This document shows positions 32,976 to 45,045 of a DNA stretch of 64,000 nucleotides, piece by piece. The position numbers and the translations under genes are program-made. The notes beneath the pieces were generated by a model. It did no database searches, had not been told where the DNA came from, and saw nothing but the letters and a program-made list of their open reading frames with translations. Positions within the stretch are counted from its first letter, which is position 1; the number at the start of each line of letters is the position of its first letter. This DNA comes from Leptasterias polaris. Lineage: Eukaryota; Echinodermata; Asteroidea; Forcipulatida; Asteriidae. The DNA is taken from contig JAZGTN010000003.1 of NCBI GenBank assembly GCA_037783415.1, forward strand, positions 7,230,501 through 7,294,500, written 5' to 3'.

Positions 32976-33565
32976 CAAGAAAAGAAAACACCTTAGTGTA
33001 AGAATGATCATGCGAGACTACATTTTTACCCTGCAGTCACTTGTTTTAACATTATTCAAGTTGGGGTTTTTTCTACTGTAACAACGAGATGTCTTATTTC
33101 CTTCCAAGTTAGAACTACAGCCGACTCAATGGGGATTTGGAACCTTTGACCCCTGCTTCGTGAAACACACGTCTGACATAATTTTCACCTCTGGCAGTTC
33201 ATAGAGTTTGACATTTTGCTTTTGGGTGCACTGGCAACAATTGCCGTACAACTGTACGTTGGTTAAAATGTCTTACATGGGTAGGGCACATCTTGGTGGT
33301 TATGGGAGGTGGCGGGGGTCCGGGAAGAATTTAGCTGGTAGCACATGCAACAAGTGCACCCCAAGACAGATTGGAATACTCACTTAATAAAAAATCCCCT
33401 GGGTAACGTAAAGTGTTAGTTTAGACGTCTTTTGTCCAAGTGCATTATTGTATTATTTCAGTTTACTTGCGAGATAATGGGCGTTACTTCTGTGTTTTCT
33501 ATACTTTCCGATGTCCAAGTCCTCAATTCTCTTTTCAGCAAAAGAAACAAGATGCTTTATCAAAT
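32976..33565. other. Intergenic, no recognised feature
   Basis: No gene or repeat recognised. Confidence 0.5.
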
Positions 33566-34363
33566 GGCCGCAAGACGGTTTGGGAAAAAGCACATTTTCG
33601 GGGTTGTTACTTTCTGGGGTAATTAGCAAAAATTCGAAACGGCTGATAAATCTGCCAAATATTGAAAAGAAATCTGAAGACTAGTTGTCCGAAAATATAT
33701 TTGATTGGTTTTCTCAAGAGACTGAGAGCCTTTAAAGTGTTTAAAAAAAAAGTATTTTTGTATGTTTAGCATTTAGCGTCGGCTGCTATTGGAAGTTGAT
33801 TTTTTCTTGAGCAACTATTACTGAACATCCAACATAAATCATGACCACTGGTGGACTGGCATCTATACGAATAAATTTCAGAAGCCGCGGAAGATTATGA
33901 AAAATTCACTCAAAGTATATGTCAGACATAAAAAGAAGGGAAAAAATGATTAATAATTTTTGATTTGAAAATACCATAAGTCTCGTCACACTATGTCCAG
34001 TCACTTTATGGCTTCACAAATGGTTACACCACTAAGAGTTGGATGCACACTGCATTGCAGACTGCCACTAGAGGGGGCTAGTCAATGTATCAAATAAGGT
34101 ACAAGGTTTCACCCCTCTAAATAGACTCCCATAGCAAACAATGATAAATGCTAAATATTCAAAAATTCTCAAAAAATTGTTAAAAGTCTCTCAGCCTCTT
34201 GAAAACCAATCAAATATATTTTCAGACCACTAAACTTCTAGATTTCTTTTCAACTAGATTTCTTTTCAATTTTTGGCAGGTCAGCCGTTTGGAATTTTTG
34301 CTAATTACCCCAGAAAAAAAACACCCCCGAAAATGTGTTTTTTCCCAAACCGACTTGCCGCCA
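33566..34363. mobile_element. Inverted-repeat element with ~165-180-bp arms
   Basis: Left arm 33566-33730 and right arm 34185-34363 are inverse copies with substitutions (shared AACCAATCAAATATATTTTC and TTTTTGCTAATTACCCC), enclosing ~450 bp of non-coding DNA. No TSD found. A foldback-type non-autonomous element or an old inverted duplication. Confidence 0.7.
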
Positions 34364-34445
34364 GTTTTCGGGAGGCACTCCTCCAATTCCCAAGCTAAAT
34401 AGGACCAACTTTAAAGCCCAAATTTATCAAATCTCCTCAAAACTT

Positions 34446-34612
34446 GAAACCCAGAACCCCCAGGTTGTGATAAGTTCCTATAATTACACACTCTATTAGT
34501 TGCATGACCCCCAAAACGTTATAATTAAAAATAAGTTGTGGGTTTACAAATTATGATAAGTAGCTTGGCGCATGAATTTTTGGTCGATTTAGAGTAGTGC
34601 ACCCACAACCGT
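34446..34612 (+). repeat. Interspersed repeat X, copy 2
   Basis: Collinear with 20288-20450, same strand. In this copy X lies after Y, whereas at 20 kb it lies before Y, so X and Y move independently. Confidence 0.75.
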
Positions 34613-36429
34613 CATTTTGGGCCAAAGTTTTAATTATTATGTACACACGGCAATACAGGGTTAAATCGAAATAATACGAGTAAAGAAACATACGCACCAA
34701 ATTCAAACATTTCGAAACTTTCAGTTTTAGTATTATTTTAATATTTATTTTGTATTAAAATACAAATTAATTTGAAATCAGAGTCAATTTAGAACCGATT
34801 GTTATGAGATAGTACTTTACATTAGTTACCTCTTCTATATAGGGAAGTGTAAAACGAGCATTTAACCCTATCATGACTAGTGGAGGGGACAAGGTGCCCC
34901 TTGCAACATTTGAGCCCTCAACCTTTTTCGCTACATTCTGATCACAACCGAATTTTCTGACTTTTCCAAATATTTATCTAGGGTCATATTGTAAATAAAA
35001 TAAATGTTATCAGGGGTCAGCTTTACCATTGCAACCGTTTGTTTGACGTTTTTAACGTTTTTAGCGATTTCTTTCAACAAAATGTCCACCTTTTGTTTCC
35101 CCAAAAGTGGTATGAGTGTCATGTGATTGTATTAAATGCATTAAGAGAATTTAAAATTGCCGCCATATCCAGTATTTAGAGGTTTAAACTATGTAAAGTT
35201 TAATATCGATGGATTTTTCTAAATTAGCTGATTTCAACCTTTACAATAACAAGAAATACTAAAATCTTAATAATTACACCTCATGTTTGCATCCTGGGCC
35301 CCCACAGCTGGCGGCAATATCAATTTTTAAGTGAAAAAACTGAAAAAATACAAATTGCTCCAAAAATATTGGATAAATCAACGATTATAGCCCGAACGGG
35401 AACCCCCAGTAATAATATAAAAAGTAATGTGGTTGATTACATCAAAATAAACAGTCTGCAAAGTTTTAAAGTACTTTCATAAAAAATACGGGAATTATTA
35501 GGGAAAACCGCTTTTGACCCTCCCCCCCCCCTAAAGAAATTTCAAAAACTGACCGACTGCCCTCTAAAGTCAAAATTATTTAATTTCTTTTAACGTCATC
35601 ATGTAGAAACTGCTAAAATGAACCTTTGGGGCAAGTTTTATGAAAATTATTCTAAATACGGAGGGGGACCCCTCCCCTTCCCCGTAAGTTAAACCCCCAC
35701 TACAGATAGGGTAAAAATAACTACTGAAGAGTCCACTCTAATTCGTTTCCTGCATGCTCCACACTGTTGAATAACAATATAAAATTATCAAAATGATTCA
35801 TCAAATAGCAAATACATAAAACTTAATATATATTGCTGAAACTAAACACCGGCTTAACCAGCGCTGAAGAGCTGCGTACTTGCATGCTGGACCGGGTCAA
35901 TTGGACCAAGATTACTGGAAAAGCTGTATGGCCTTGACTTGACTGATTGAAATAGTTTAGCTTTGAATTTTAATTTGAAAAAATGGAATGTTCGCAATGC
36001 CAGTTCCATCCCATTAATTAAAAATATATGCAGGCTTTGTTTTGCTATTCAAATATATAAACATAAGAAGTAGGAGTATTCACTACAAAAAGAAACATAG
36101 ATTTATGAACACTTTGCAATTAAACACTTCGTGTCAAATCTGGGTAAGCTTTCCAAAAATTGAAAAAAAATCATAAATTGTATTTTTAAAAATAGGTCAT
36201 TCTTGAATTAGAGTTCATACAATTATTAATGATAACGCATAACCACCCTCTATCCTCTATTCATACCCTTTGATTGTAAAGCTCATAACCGCCACAGACT
36301 GTTATCTTATAATTAACCATTACTATATTGTGTTCTATAATGTGTTCATTAACTGTTGGCATGTGTTGTCGGTGGGATTTTCTTGGCATTTAATTTTTCA
36401 ATTGTATTTCAATTATTCCTCTGTACCTT
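34613..36429. other. Intergenic, no recognised feature
   Basis: AT-rich DNA; only short homopolymers (for example C9 near 35522). No conserved coding frame seen. Confidence 0.55.
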
Positions 36430-36545
36430 CTTATGCTTAAATGTAAATCATCTTTGTGCTTTTTATGTCACGTTTATGCCTTTTGTGAAGCGCCTTAGAG
36501 CATTTTACAAAAGTCGATTTGGCGCTATATAAATGTATTATTATT
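36430..36545 (+). mobile_element. SINE/LINE 3' tail (plus strand)
   Basis: GTGAAGCGCCTTAGAGCATT, then TTTGGCGCTATATAAATG and a TATTATTATTA microsatellite, the typical 3' end of GCGC-type SINEs/LINEs in marine invertebrates. Same type as 23868-24070, opposite strand. Confidence 0.55.
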
Positions 36546-36866
36546 ACATGTATTGTTATTACTACTTTGCTACCGTCTTTCCAATGTTCCTGGGTTGGGT
36601 TTTTTTTGGTTTTTTTTTTAATGTAGTTTTGCTGACTATCTTTGTACGAGAGAGAAAAATCAAAATAACTACACCATCATTGCAAAGGAGGCGTAGGCTC
36701 TACAATGCAAAAACATGTTCAGGTTCAAGACAAATGTTTCAAAGAAGCTTTCATCAGACGTGTTAGATTTAACAGAACCTCTACCAACTACAGATAACAA
36801 CTCTTAAAAATATCAAATTTGTACACAAAAGGTGAAAAATAGCATTTTTCTTTGAGTTTCTTGTTC
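36546..36866. other. Intergenic downstream of the PKS gene
   Basis: No recognised feature. Confidence 0.45.
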
Positions 36867-36872
36867 TTTATT
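36867..36872 (-). terminator. Poly(A) signal AATAAA of the PKS gene
   Basis: Canonical AATAAA on the minus strand about 150 bp after the PKS stop codon (37024-37026), with no closer candidate noticed. Confidence 0.55.
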
Positions 36873-37023
36873 TGTTTTGTATTTGTGATACAAAAATATA
36901 TTATTAACAACGTGAAGAAAGTCAATCTTTCACGACCTTTTATCAGCTTTATACCGCGTGTTGTTGCTAGGTGTGTTTCATTTTACTGAACCTTTGACAC
37001 AATGGGTTTCAAATGTCGATGTC

Positions 37024-40000
37024 TTAGTTAATATGATACACAGCGTGTGTGTTTCGTGTAGGCATACCTATTCCTCTTGTACTCTTAGTGGTAGATGTAC
37101 ATACAATACAGAGCTCCTTCAAGATCTCTGCAGATCTGGTCAGAATGTACATGTGGCTACCTTGTAGCACAACCTTCTTGAATCGAAACTCTCTGGTCCT
37201 CTGCATTTCCCAACCATCCAGCAATCCTGGCGATACGAACGTGTCCTCTTTCCCGCCAAAAACTGTAATGCCGCACTGCAATGGTTTCCGTAGTTTGATT
37301 GGGTAGGCTTTACACATGCCAACTGCAGCTTCTATGCAGGGTACCAACCTACGCATAAGTGGTATGTTGGAAAGAGTAGAGTTGTCTAGAAAACTAAATT
37401 TCACCTTCTCTTCCTTCAGCACTTGTTGGAGTATTAATGAATCCGACTGCAGTGTCTTCTTAATTCTTTCAAATGTTCTGGTAGAAACTTGCAACTCTTC
37501 AGGGTGAGGGTACGGCGCTGTTGGTGCGTACCAGGAACTGATAAACAGATGCTTTGGACTCATGTTATCTTCAGCCATAAGAAGATGTGCAACTTCGAAG
37601 GCGATCAGGCTACCCATACTATGACCGAAAAATACAAAGGGCGATTCTCGTAGTTTAGTCACCAACTCGTCACGTATCAGTCGTGTGATTTCCCTTAAGT
37701 TGTTTAAAGGTTGCTCGTCATCTCGACCTTCCCAGCCTGGGAGCTGAATCATTAACACTTGGATGCCATATTGAATTAACTGCCCGATCCAGGAAGCATA
37801 CAGCGATGTTCCTGCACCATTTGACGGGAAGCAGACAAGCTTGACTGCAACAGTTGCAGATGCTTCGCCCTCAACGACTACAGCCCTCGGGGTAGATGAT
37901 ACTTGGACGTCACTTTCCACACTTTCATCTCTGCCATCTGCTGCCTGTGTGAAAATGCGTTGTGTTATGTTCTTTGCAAGTTTTTCTATTGTGTTCCTAT
38001 CATTCAGAAAATCGACAGCTCCGATGTTGACCTCAAATTGTTGGTTGACCAATTGACTGAACTCCGAAGCCTGAAGTGAGTCCAGACCTAACGAGATGGG
38101 TGACGCGTCATATTGTACAGTATCAGTTAGCCCAAGATGATGGCTTAAGAGCTCTGCCAACTTTTCCATGACCTTCTCACGAGCTTTAGGAACCGGGAGT
38201 TTCAGAACAACTTGGCTTAGTGTGTTTTCTGCCACTGTAAAATAAACATCTCGATCATGAAACAGGTCTTTGATCACAGACACTGTTCCTTGTTTTTCCT
38301 TAAAGTGCCTCAACATGAGACCACGGTGTCTCTTTGCGTACAGATTGCGGTCAAAGTAACCGGACATACCGAGTTGTGGTACGTTGGATAATAACGCACA
38401 GCCAATACCACCAAGGACATCATTCGGAGTCAAGCTTTCAACGCCGTTCTTCGCCCAAAACTGAACCAGATCTTCACGCACTGCAAAGCCAACATGGCTG
38501 ATCACTCCGGCTTGTACAGCAGTTGCTGGTAAACCTCGTTTATGTCGATAATGTGACAAGGCGTTCAGGAAGAGATTGGCAGAGCAATAGCTCGCTTGAC
38601 CGGCATTACCGATGAGAGATACAATCGAGGAGATCATTATAAATCTGTCAAGCTTGATGCCTAGCTTTTCAGTCACCTGGTGTAAAAGCAAAGCTCCGTA
38701 GGCTTTTGGCGCCATCACACTGTTCCATGATTCAGTGGTGAGATTGTAAAGAAATCCGTCGCTAAATACAGCAGCACTGTGGAATATACATTTCAAAGTT
38801 GGCCAGTTGTCAGACCCTTTTTGCATTTTCTTTAACTCCCTCTCGACATCAGAGGCGTTGGAAATATCAATTTGGATATGCTGAACATAAGCACCTACTT
38901 TAGCAGCTTGTTGTACAGCTTCCTGGATCTCGTCATTCATTGGTCGCCTGGAACCAATGTAGATATATCGAGCTCCTCTGGCCACCAACCACTCCACCAA
39001 TTTGAGACCAAATCCACTGGTACCTCCGGTAACGAAGTATGCAGATCCTTCATCCGCAATAAAACCATCTCCATCAAAAGAAAGTGGAAGAAGGACCACA
39101 TCTTGGCTTACCTCGATGACTTCTTCCTCTGGAGTGGGAGTTTTTGAAGCAGCCAGAGATGATAATTCTTTACAGTGTTCAAGGTTACACGTTAAATGAC
39201 CCACGGTGTTTGGATCAAACATCTTCCAGAGACCGGACAAAGCATGTGACAACTCATCAGCTGTTAAGCCCTCAATTACTGCCTGAACTTTGGAATCAAA
39301 CATCATCATTTTCATTTTGGGAGGGAGAGTTGGAAGATATTTCAGGTTTCTCTGACGCTCTTCTATTATCACAACAGTGGCGTTTCTTTTCAGCTTCGGT
39401 AACAATGACTTCAGGCATCTGTCCAGTGTTGATGAACGAACACACAGAAACAGCACATCGATTGATGACTCGTTTACCTTGTTGAAGTCTCTCACTGTGG
39501 CACTTGAGTTCTCGGTTTCATGATGATTGTAGTCATCATTCAGAACAACAGTTTCAGCTCCTGAAGCACGTGCTAATGTCTCTGCAGCTAAAATACTACC
39601 CACAGTTGCGTCTACCTTGAAACCCAATCGCATGCCAGAAGACACTGGTATAGCCTGATTGAACAGTACTGCATAGGGTAGAAAATCTTTAACAATACTG
39701 ACAGCTTCACTGCTGGTCAAAAAACTAGGCACCTCTGTCACATCAGAGAACTTCGATGTCATCATTGACGAGACCTTCTGACAAGTGGTCAACCTAACGA
39801 AGATGGTACTGTTTTGGGCAACATCTGACTTGTTCACTGCTTTTCCTGCATATACGCACACAAACGACGCAGAACCATTTGTGACGTTCGACTTTTGAGA
39901 AGAGTAAACGGTAAAGGCTTCAATCTTAACGGTGAGGGATTCTTCGTCAAGTTCTCTGTTAGCTTTCGATGGAGAATTTCCAACGATGAAGTGGCTGTTA

Positions 40001-43000
40001 CCAGAGGATACTCGGGCATCTAAGGACCAGTCTGTTGTCGGAACAATGCCTGGACTCTCGGAGCTGTTGTCCAAATGAATCCGTGGGGTTAGAATTTGAC
40101 ATGACGTCTCCCTTTCACTTCCTGTTTCTGTTTCTTCAGATGTTATACTTCGGACAGCTATGACGTTTTCGTCATGTAGAAGAGAATCGGCCCGCTGGAT
40201 TATTTCCCTTGAAATCTTGGCACAGTCTTCACTATCTCCTGTGATTGGTAAGTCGATTATACATCCAGTAAGAGAAGGTTCCTCGTGTTCCAAAGTCATC
40301 ACAACAGCTGGAATAACTGCAGCAAAAGGATGAACATCATCTCCTTCCTTAGCGTAGTATCCTCCCTTTGTGACCAGAAGTAAATACAATCGCATTCTAT
40401 CATTCATCTGCCTGATGCCATTAAGAACAGCGCAGCATGCCAACGGACTCTCTTCTTGCAACTTCTCAAATTGATTCTGCGACATAACAGAGTTTGTATT
40501 CAAGTCGATGCCAAGAGCTTCTGAGGTTCTCATAATGATGAAGATTGTGTCACAGTCTTGATATTTAGAGAGGACTTCGAGTACCTTCTTTGTTGTTTCA
40601 GTTTTACCTGCGATGACCGTCAGATCGTTGCCGTCTTCTTCCAACAGGCGTATCAAAGATAAACTTGTATCCGTGTTGTCAGATAGAATGACTATCTTCT
40701 TGGGGAGAGCAACTGTTGATTCCATTGAAGTGACTTTCAGAGACCCGAGGTTTTTCCAGGATGTACTCCACACCTGATGTTTTATGTTTTCGGCTTGAAT
40801 GGTTTCAAATAAAAGCTGCTTCACTGAGCAAAATACCTTTTTCGTTTCGCTGTCTGCAACATCAATGTCACAAAAAGACTGTTGGTTACTGTGTTTCACC
40901 GTCATGTGGATGATGACATGCGATGGTGTTTCTGAATGGAGAACGAACCGATTTATGCTTTTGGGAACGCGGTATATCGGTCGCCATGTTTCGCCGGACA
41001 AATCTCGTTTTATGTGAGCTGTTTTCAACAGCAGAACGGCGAATGACTGTAAAATGCTGTCCATAAAGGCTGGATGGTACACGTAACGACGGAGTTCTCT
41101 TTGCACACCGGGAGGAGCGTTAGCAATCACTAAGCCCTCTTGGCAATCTTCTGAAAAGGAAAATGCCGCAACTCCTCTGAATGTTGGTCCAAGCTGAAAG
41201 CCACACTCAAGAGCCAAACTATAGAATTCTTCAAGTGGCAGATTGTGATTACATCTTTGAGAGACGCTTTTAACATCGATGCTATCTGCAGAGGCTCGCC
41301 GGGCACTATTATCGTCTACTTGCCGAGTTATGTTAAGGTGACAATGCTGTGCCCATTTGTCAGTTGATGCTTCGTGACTTCTGAGTGTGAACAAATAATC
41401 ATCTGATGTCTTCTCCTCTACAGTTGTCTCCAAACAACCTTCACAATCGGGTGCAAACATGAAACGGTCAAACGACAGACCCGAGAGTACCAATGGATAA
41501 CGGTTGTTAAACAACGATCTAGCTGCTGCAAGTGCCGTCTCTGTGTACGCAGCAGCTGGGACAACTACTGCACCTTGCAGTACGTGGTCTTTCACCCAAG
41601 GAACTGTAGACGCATTCAGGTTAGCTCGCCATATCTTCACGGGGGATTTCTTCAAGTAGAATGTCTGGCTTTGTTCACCAAGTAGAAGATGTGCACCTTC
41701 CTCTATAGGAAACAGAAAGCCCTTTCTTGCAGATTGCGTAATATTTGAACATCTCTCTCTTTGCCAGGGGTAGTGTGGAGTCGATACAACGCGACAATAG
41801 GCTGGTTTGAACAAATGTCGAAAGTCCACCTTTATACCATTCACATGAAGCTTCATCTCAGACATCAGAAGGTTTTCTGAATCTGGTGCTGTCTTGCTGG
41901 TATCTCGTGGTCTTACTAATGACCCGGAAGAGATAAACTTGCCATCTGCATCTTGAAAGTCTGTGAATGTAGCTCGAAGAGCAGGAAGCAGCGATGGATG
42001 GGGACCTACTTCGACGAAAACACGGTAGCCATCTTTGGCAAGTTTCTGAGTGGCTTCCATGAAAGAGACTTGTTGACGTACATTCTGAAACCAGTACTCT
42101 GGTGAGTTGGCTTCCTCAACCGTTAGGTAGCGTCCAGTAACGGTTGACATCATTGGCAAAGTTTTTCTACTCTCACCTACTACTTTCTTAGTGTTGAGGA
42201 ATTTGCCGACTTTATGAATGAATGGCTTCTTGACAACATCTTGCTGTTTGCTGTGAAATGCATTATTGACTGTAAGTACGACACATTTTACATTATCAGA
42301 CTTAAGATCATTAACAAAACCCTCGACAGACGAGCTGTCTCCAGAAAACACAACCTGACCTGGGCTGTTAACAGCTGCTACATCAAGCAGCTTTCCATGT
42401 GTGCTGTTCTTAGCTAGCTCTAGGGCGTCTTCAACACGGTGTAGGACGGCTACCATCTTGCCTGATCCGCTAGTCCTTCGTAGTTCTCTCCCTCTACGGT
42501 AGATGAGCTTTATTGCCTGCTCCAAGCTGAGTAACCCTGCTGCGTAGGCTGCTGCAACCTCTCCAACACTGTGTCCAACCACTACGTCGGGTACCAGACC
42601 ACGCTGCCTCAAAAGATGCACAAGTCCGATGGCCACCGCGCAAAGACACGGCTGGCTGATTTCTGTTTGGGCAAAACATCGTGAAACAAAGTTTCTTATA
42701 CAAAACCGATTCAGGGTTATTGCAGTGAATGGATGGAGCAAAGAAGATCTTTGCAGTTCAATGATTCAGGTAGGATGGATAAACATGAATTCAACATTTT
42801 GTGAGAAGTATAGATTCTTGTAATTATTGTCTGTGTCAGAGAATAAAACCAGACCAATTGGACGAAATTGTTCAACGTCGAGTCAATAATTATGTGCAAT
42901 AAAGGAAACCAAAATTGAATGCCTACCCGTTTCGTTAATCTTTTCCTGACTTGTTTCCTTTGTAAGCATTGCAACCAACGACCACTTAGAGCCGCAATTT

Positions 43001-44990
43001 CGAAGTATGTCATCGATACTCTATATTGAAAACAAATACAAAGACAGAACTGTTTATTTGGAGAAAATTTGACAAATCAATTTCAAAAACAGTTTCCATT
43101 ATATCGTATTGTTAAAGTTACCTGAATCTTTGATGCGAACACAGGCTGCGTGTGCATGAGCTCTCTGGCCATGCCCCACCACTGTGTTCCCATACCAGTG
43201 AACACGAAGACAATCTGCTGCTTAGTGTCTGAAGTAGCTGAAGCTATGCCTTCCACATATCGAGCTGTATCTTGAGTGACGTTGTCCAGTTTTTGTTGGA
43301 GCTGTTCAAGAGCATCCTCCTTTGATCTCACAATGAATCCGATACGGTAGGCGTGGTGATGGGATCGAACAGCCGCCGTGTACATTGAAGCATTGAACAC
43401 AGTCTTGATGTTGTTATCTGTGTCTTCCATCAAGTACTTCTTCCAGTCTTTTAGTTTTTGGTGAAGAGCGTCTTGGTTGGCTGCAGATAGGAGAAGACAG
43501 CTCAGGATGTCATTTTGATCTGTCGAGCTCATGAAGCCATTTGATGCAGTTTGCGACCTCTCCAGAACAAGGTTAGCATTTGCTCCACCGAAGCCAAATG
43601 AGCTGCAGCAGGCGAGATTGTGTTTATCTTCTTTCGGCCAACGGGTCAACGTCTTCGGAATATGAATCTGGAGAGTTTTTAGGTCCAAGTTTTCGTTTGG
43701 TGCTTGAAAATGGACTACACGTGCGATCTGTCTCTGATGTAGACTCAGTGCTACTTTGATTATTCCAGCCACTCCTGCTGCACCCTCCGTATGACCCAGA
43801 TTGGATTTAACAGAACCGATGTAGAGTGGAGGGTGTTGAGGACCACGATGTTTCCCCATGGCCTCACCCAAAGCACCTGCCTCAGTCTTATCACCAACTC
43901 TTGTTCCGGTACCGTGGGCCTCTGCATACACTATATCCGAGGGATGTACTCTGGCGTTACGGCAGGCACTCTTCACCAAATCAACTTGTGCTTCATAACT
44001 GGGGTTTGCAATTCCCGGAGTACGTCCATCGTTACTGAGTGCACCCCCAAGTAAGACTGCGTAAATACGATCTCCGTCCTTCTGTGCGTCACTCAAGAGT
44101 TTCAGGACAACAACACCAGCCCCTTCGCTTCGAGAGTAACCATCAGCTGCTTGATCAAAACTTTTGCACTTCCCATCTCCAGAAAGCATTCCTGCCTGAC
44201 AAAAGCCAATGGTTGCAGTAGGCACCAGTATTAAATTGACCCCACCAGCTAATGCAATAGGACATGACTTTCGTTTTAATGCCTCGCATGCTAAGTAGAT
44301 GGAATAGAGAGAGGACGAACAAGCAGTGTCCACTGAGAAACTCGGCCCACGCAGATCGAACTCATAGGAGATACGGTTAGACACCATGCAAGAATTAGTA
44401 CCAGAGTTGCTGTATTGGTTCATGTTGTGATACGGTGTACATACAAATGAGGAGTACTCCTGTGCAGTGACGCCCATGTACACACCAGTCTTAGATCCCC
44501 GTAGTGATGACGCAGGTATCCCAGCATTCTCTAGTGCCTCCCACGTGACTTCAAGAAGCAATCTGACTTGAGGGTCGAGATGGGCTGCCTCATCTAATGC
44601 AGGAAATAATAAACATCAACTTTGCTCAATGAACATAATGGCTTCTAATAATACCAGTAGTTGTTTCGGTGAAACTTAGTTTATGCATATAATTTTTCTG
44701 AACATTAATGATATACCTGGTGGCATCTTAAAAAACTGTCGGTCGAACATGTATGGATCCTGCGAGATATATCCGCCATTTTGGATGTACATTTTCCCTG
44801 CTGTTTTCTCTCCTGGACTCAGGAAGTAGCTTGCGTCAAAACGGTCAGGTGGTATCGGTGTTGTACAGTCCAGACCTTCCACCAACATCTTCCAGAAGTG
44901 TTTGACGCTGTCGACTCCATTGCCATAGCGACATCCGATGCCCACTATGGCCACTTTTTGATTTGGGTTTGTGTGAAGTGGTGCCTCCAT
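37024..44990 (-). CDS. Animal type I polyketide synthase: KS-AT-DH-(degenerate ER)-KR-ACP-TE
   Basis: Four coding exons: 44990-44717, 44593-43122, 43020-42927, 42662-37024. All introns are GT-AG; the spliced length of 7479 nt gives 2492 aa in frame. KS: Cys183 (VDTACSSS), His318 (EAHGTGT), His359 (KSNLGHTEG). AT: Ser645 (GHSVGE) and His750 in NAFHS, the malonyl-type signature. DH: His973 (HVLQGAVVVP) and Asp1148 (HPAFMDS). About 1265-1450 looks like a structural pseudo-KR. About 1510-1785 aligns in layout with an ER but lacks the GGVG-type nucleotide motif. KR: TGGTSGFG (1825-1832), Lys1933, Ser1958/1959, Tyr1972, Asn1976. ACP: Ser2142 (LGLDSLQ). TE: Ser2295 (GHSMGS), Asp2420, His2450, of the type II/oleoyl-ACP-hydrolase kind. 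Predicted chemistry: iterative malonyl extension with ketoreduction and dehydration but no enoyl reduction, hence a polyene chain released by the TE. It belongs to the FAS-like animal PKS group that includes sea urchin pks genes; which orthologue is not determined. An in-frame stop upstream (45021-45023) supports the start. Confidence 0.95.
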
Positions 44991-45024
44991 TCTCGCATCA
45001 CTCTGTGGTTCCAGGCCTTTTTAG

Positions 45025-45045
45025 TCTGAAGGGAAATGTAAAACA
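45025..45045 (-). other. Possible 3' splice site of a 5'-UTR intron of the PKS gene
   Basis: On the minus strand TTTTACATTTCCCTTCAG ends at 45026, with a pyrimidine-rich stretch before AG, 35 nt upstream of the ATG. It suggests a non-coding first exon further upstream, which I could not locate. Confidence 0.4.

Noticed and set aside
38872..39485. Plus-strand ORFs inside the PKS gene
   Set aside because: Shadows of the minus-strand coding exon, without domain similarity.
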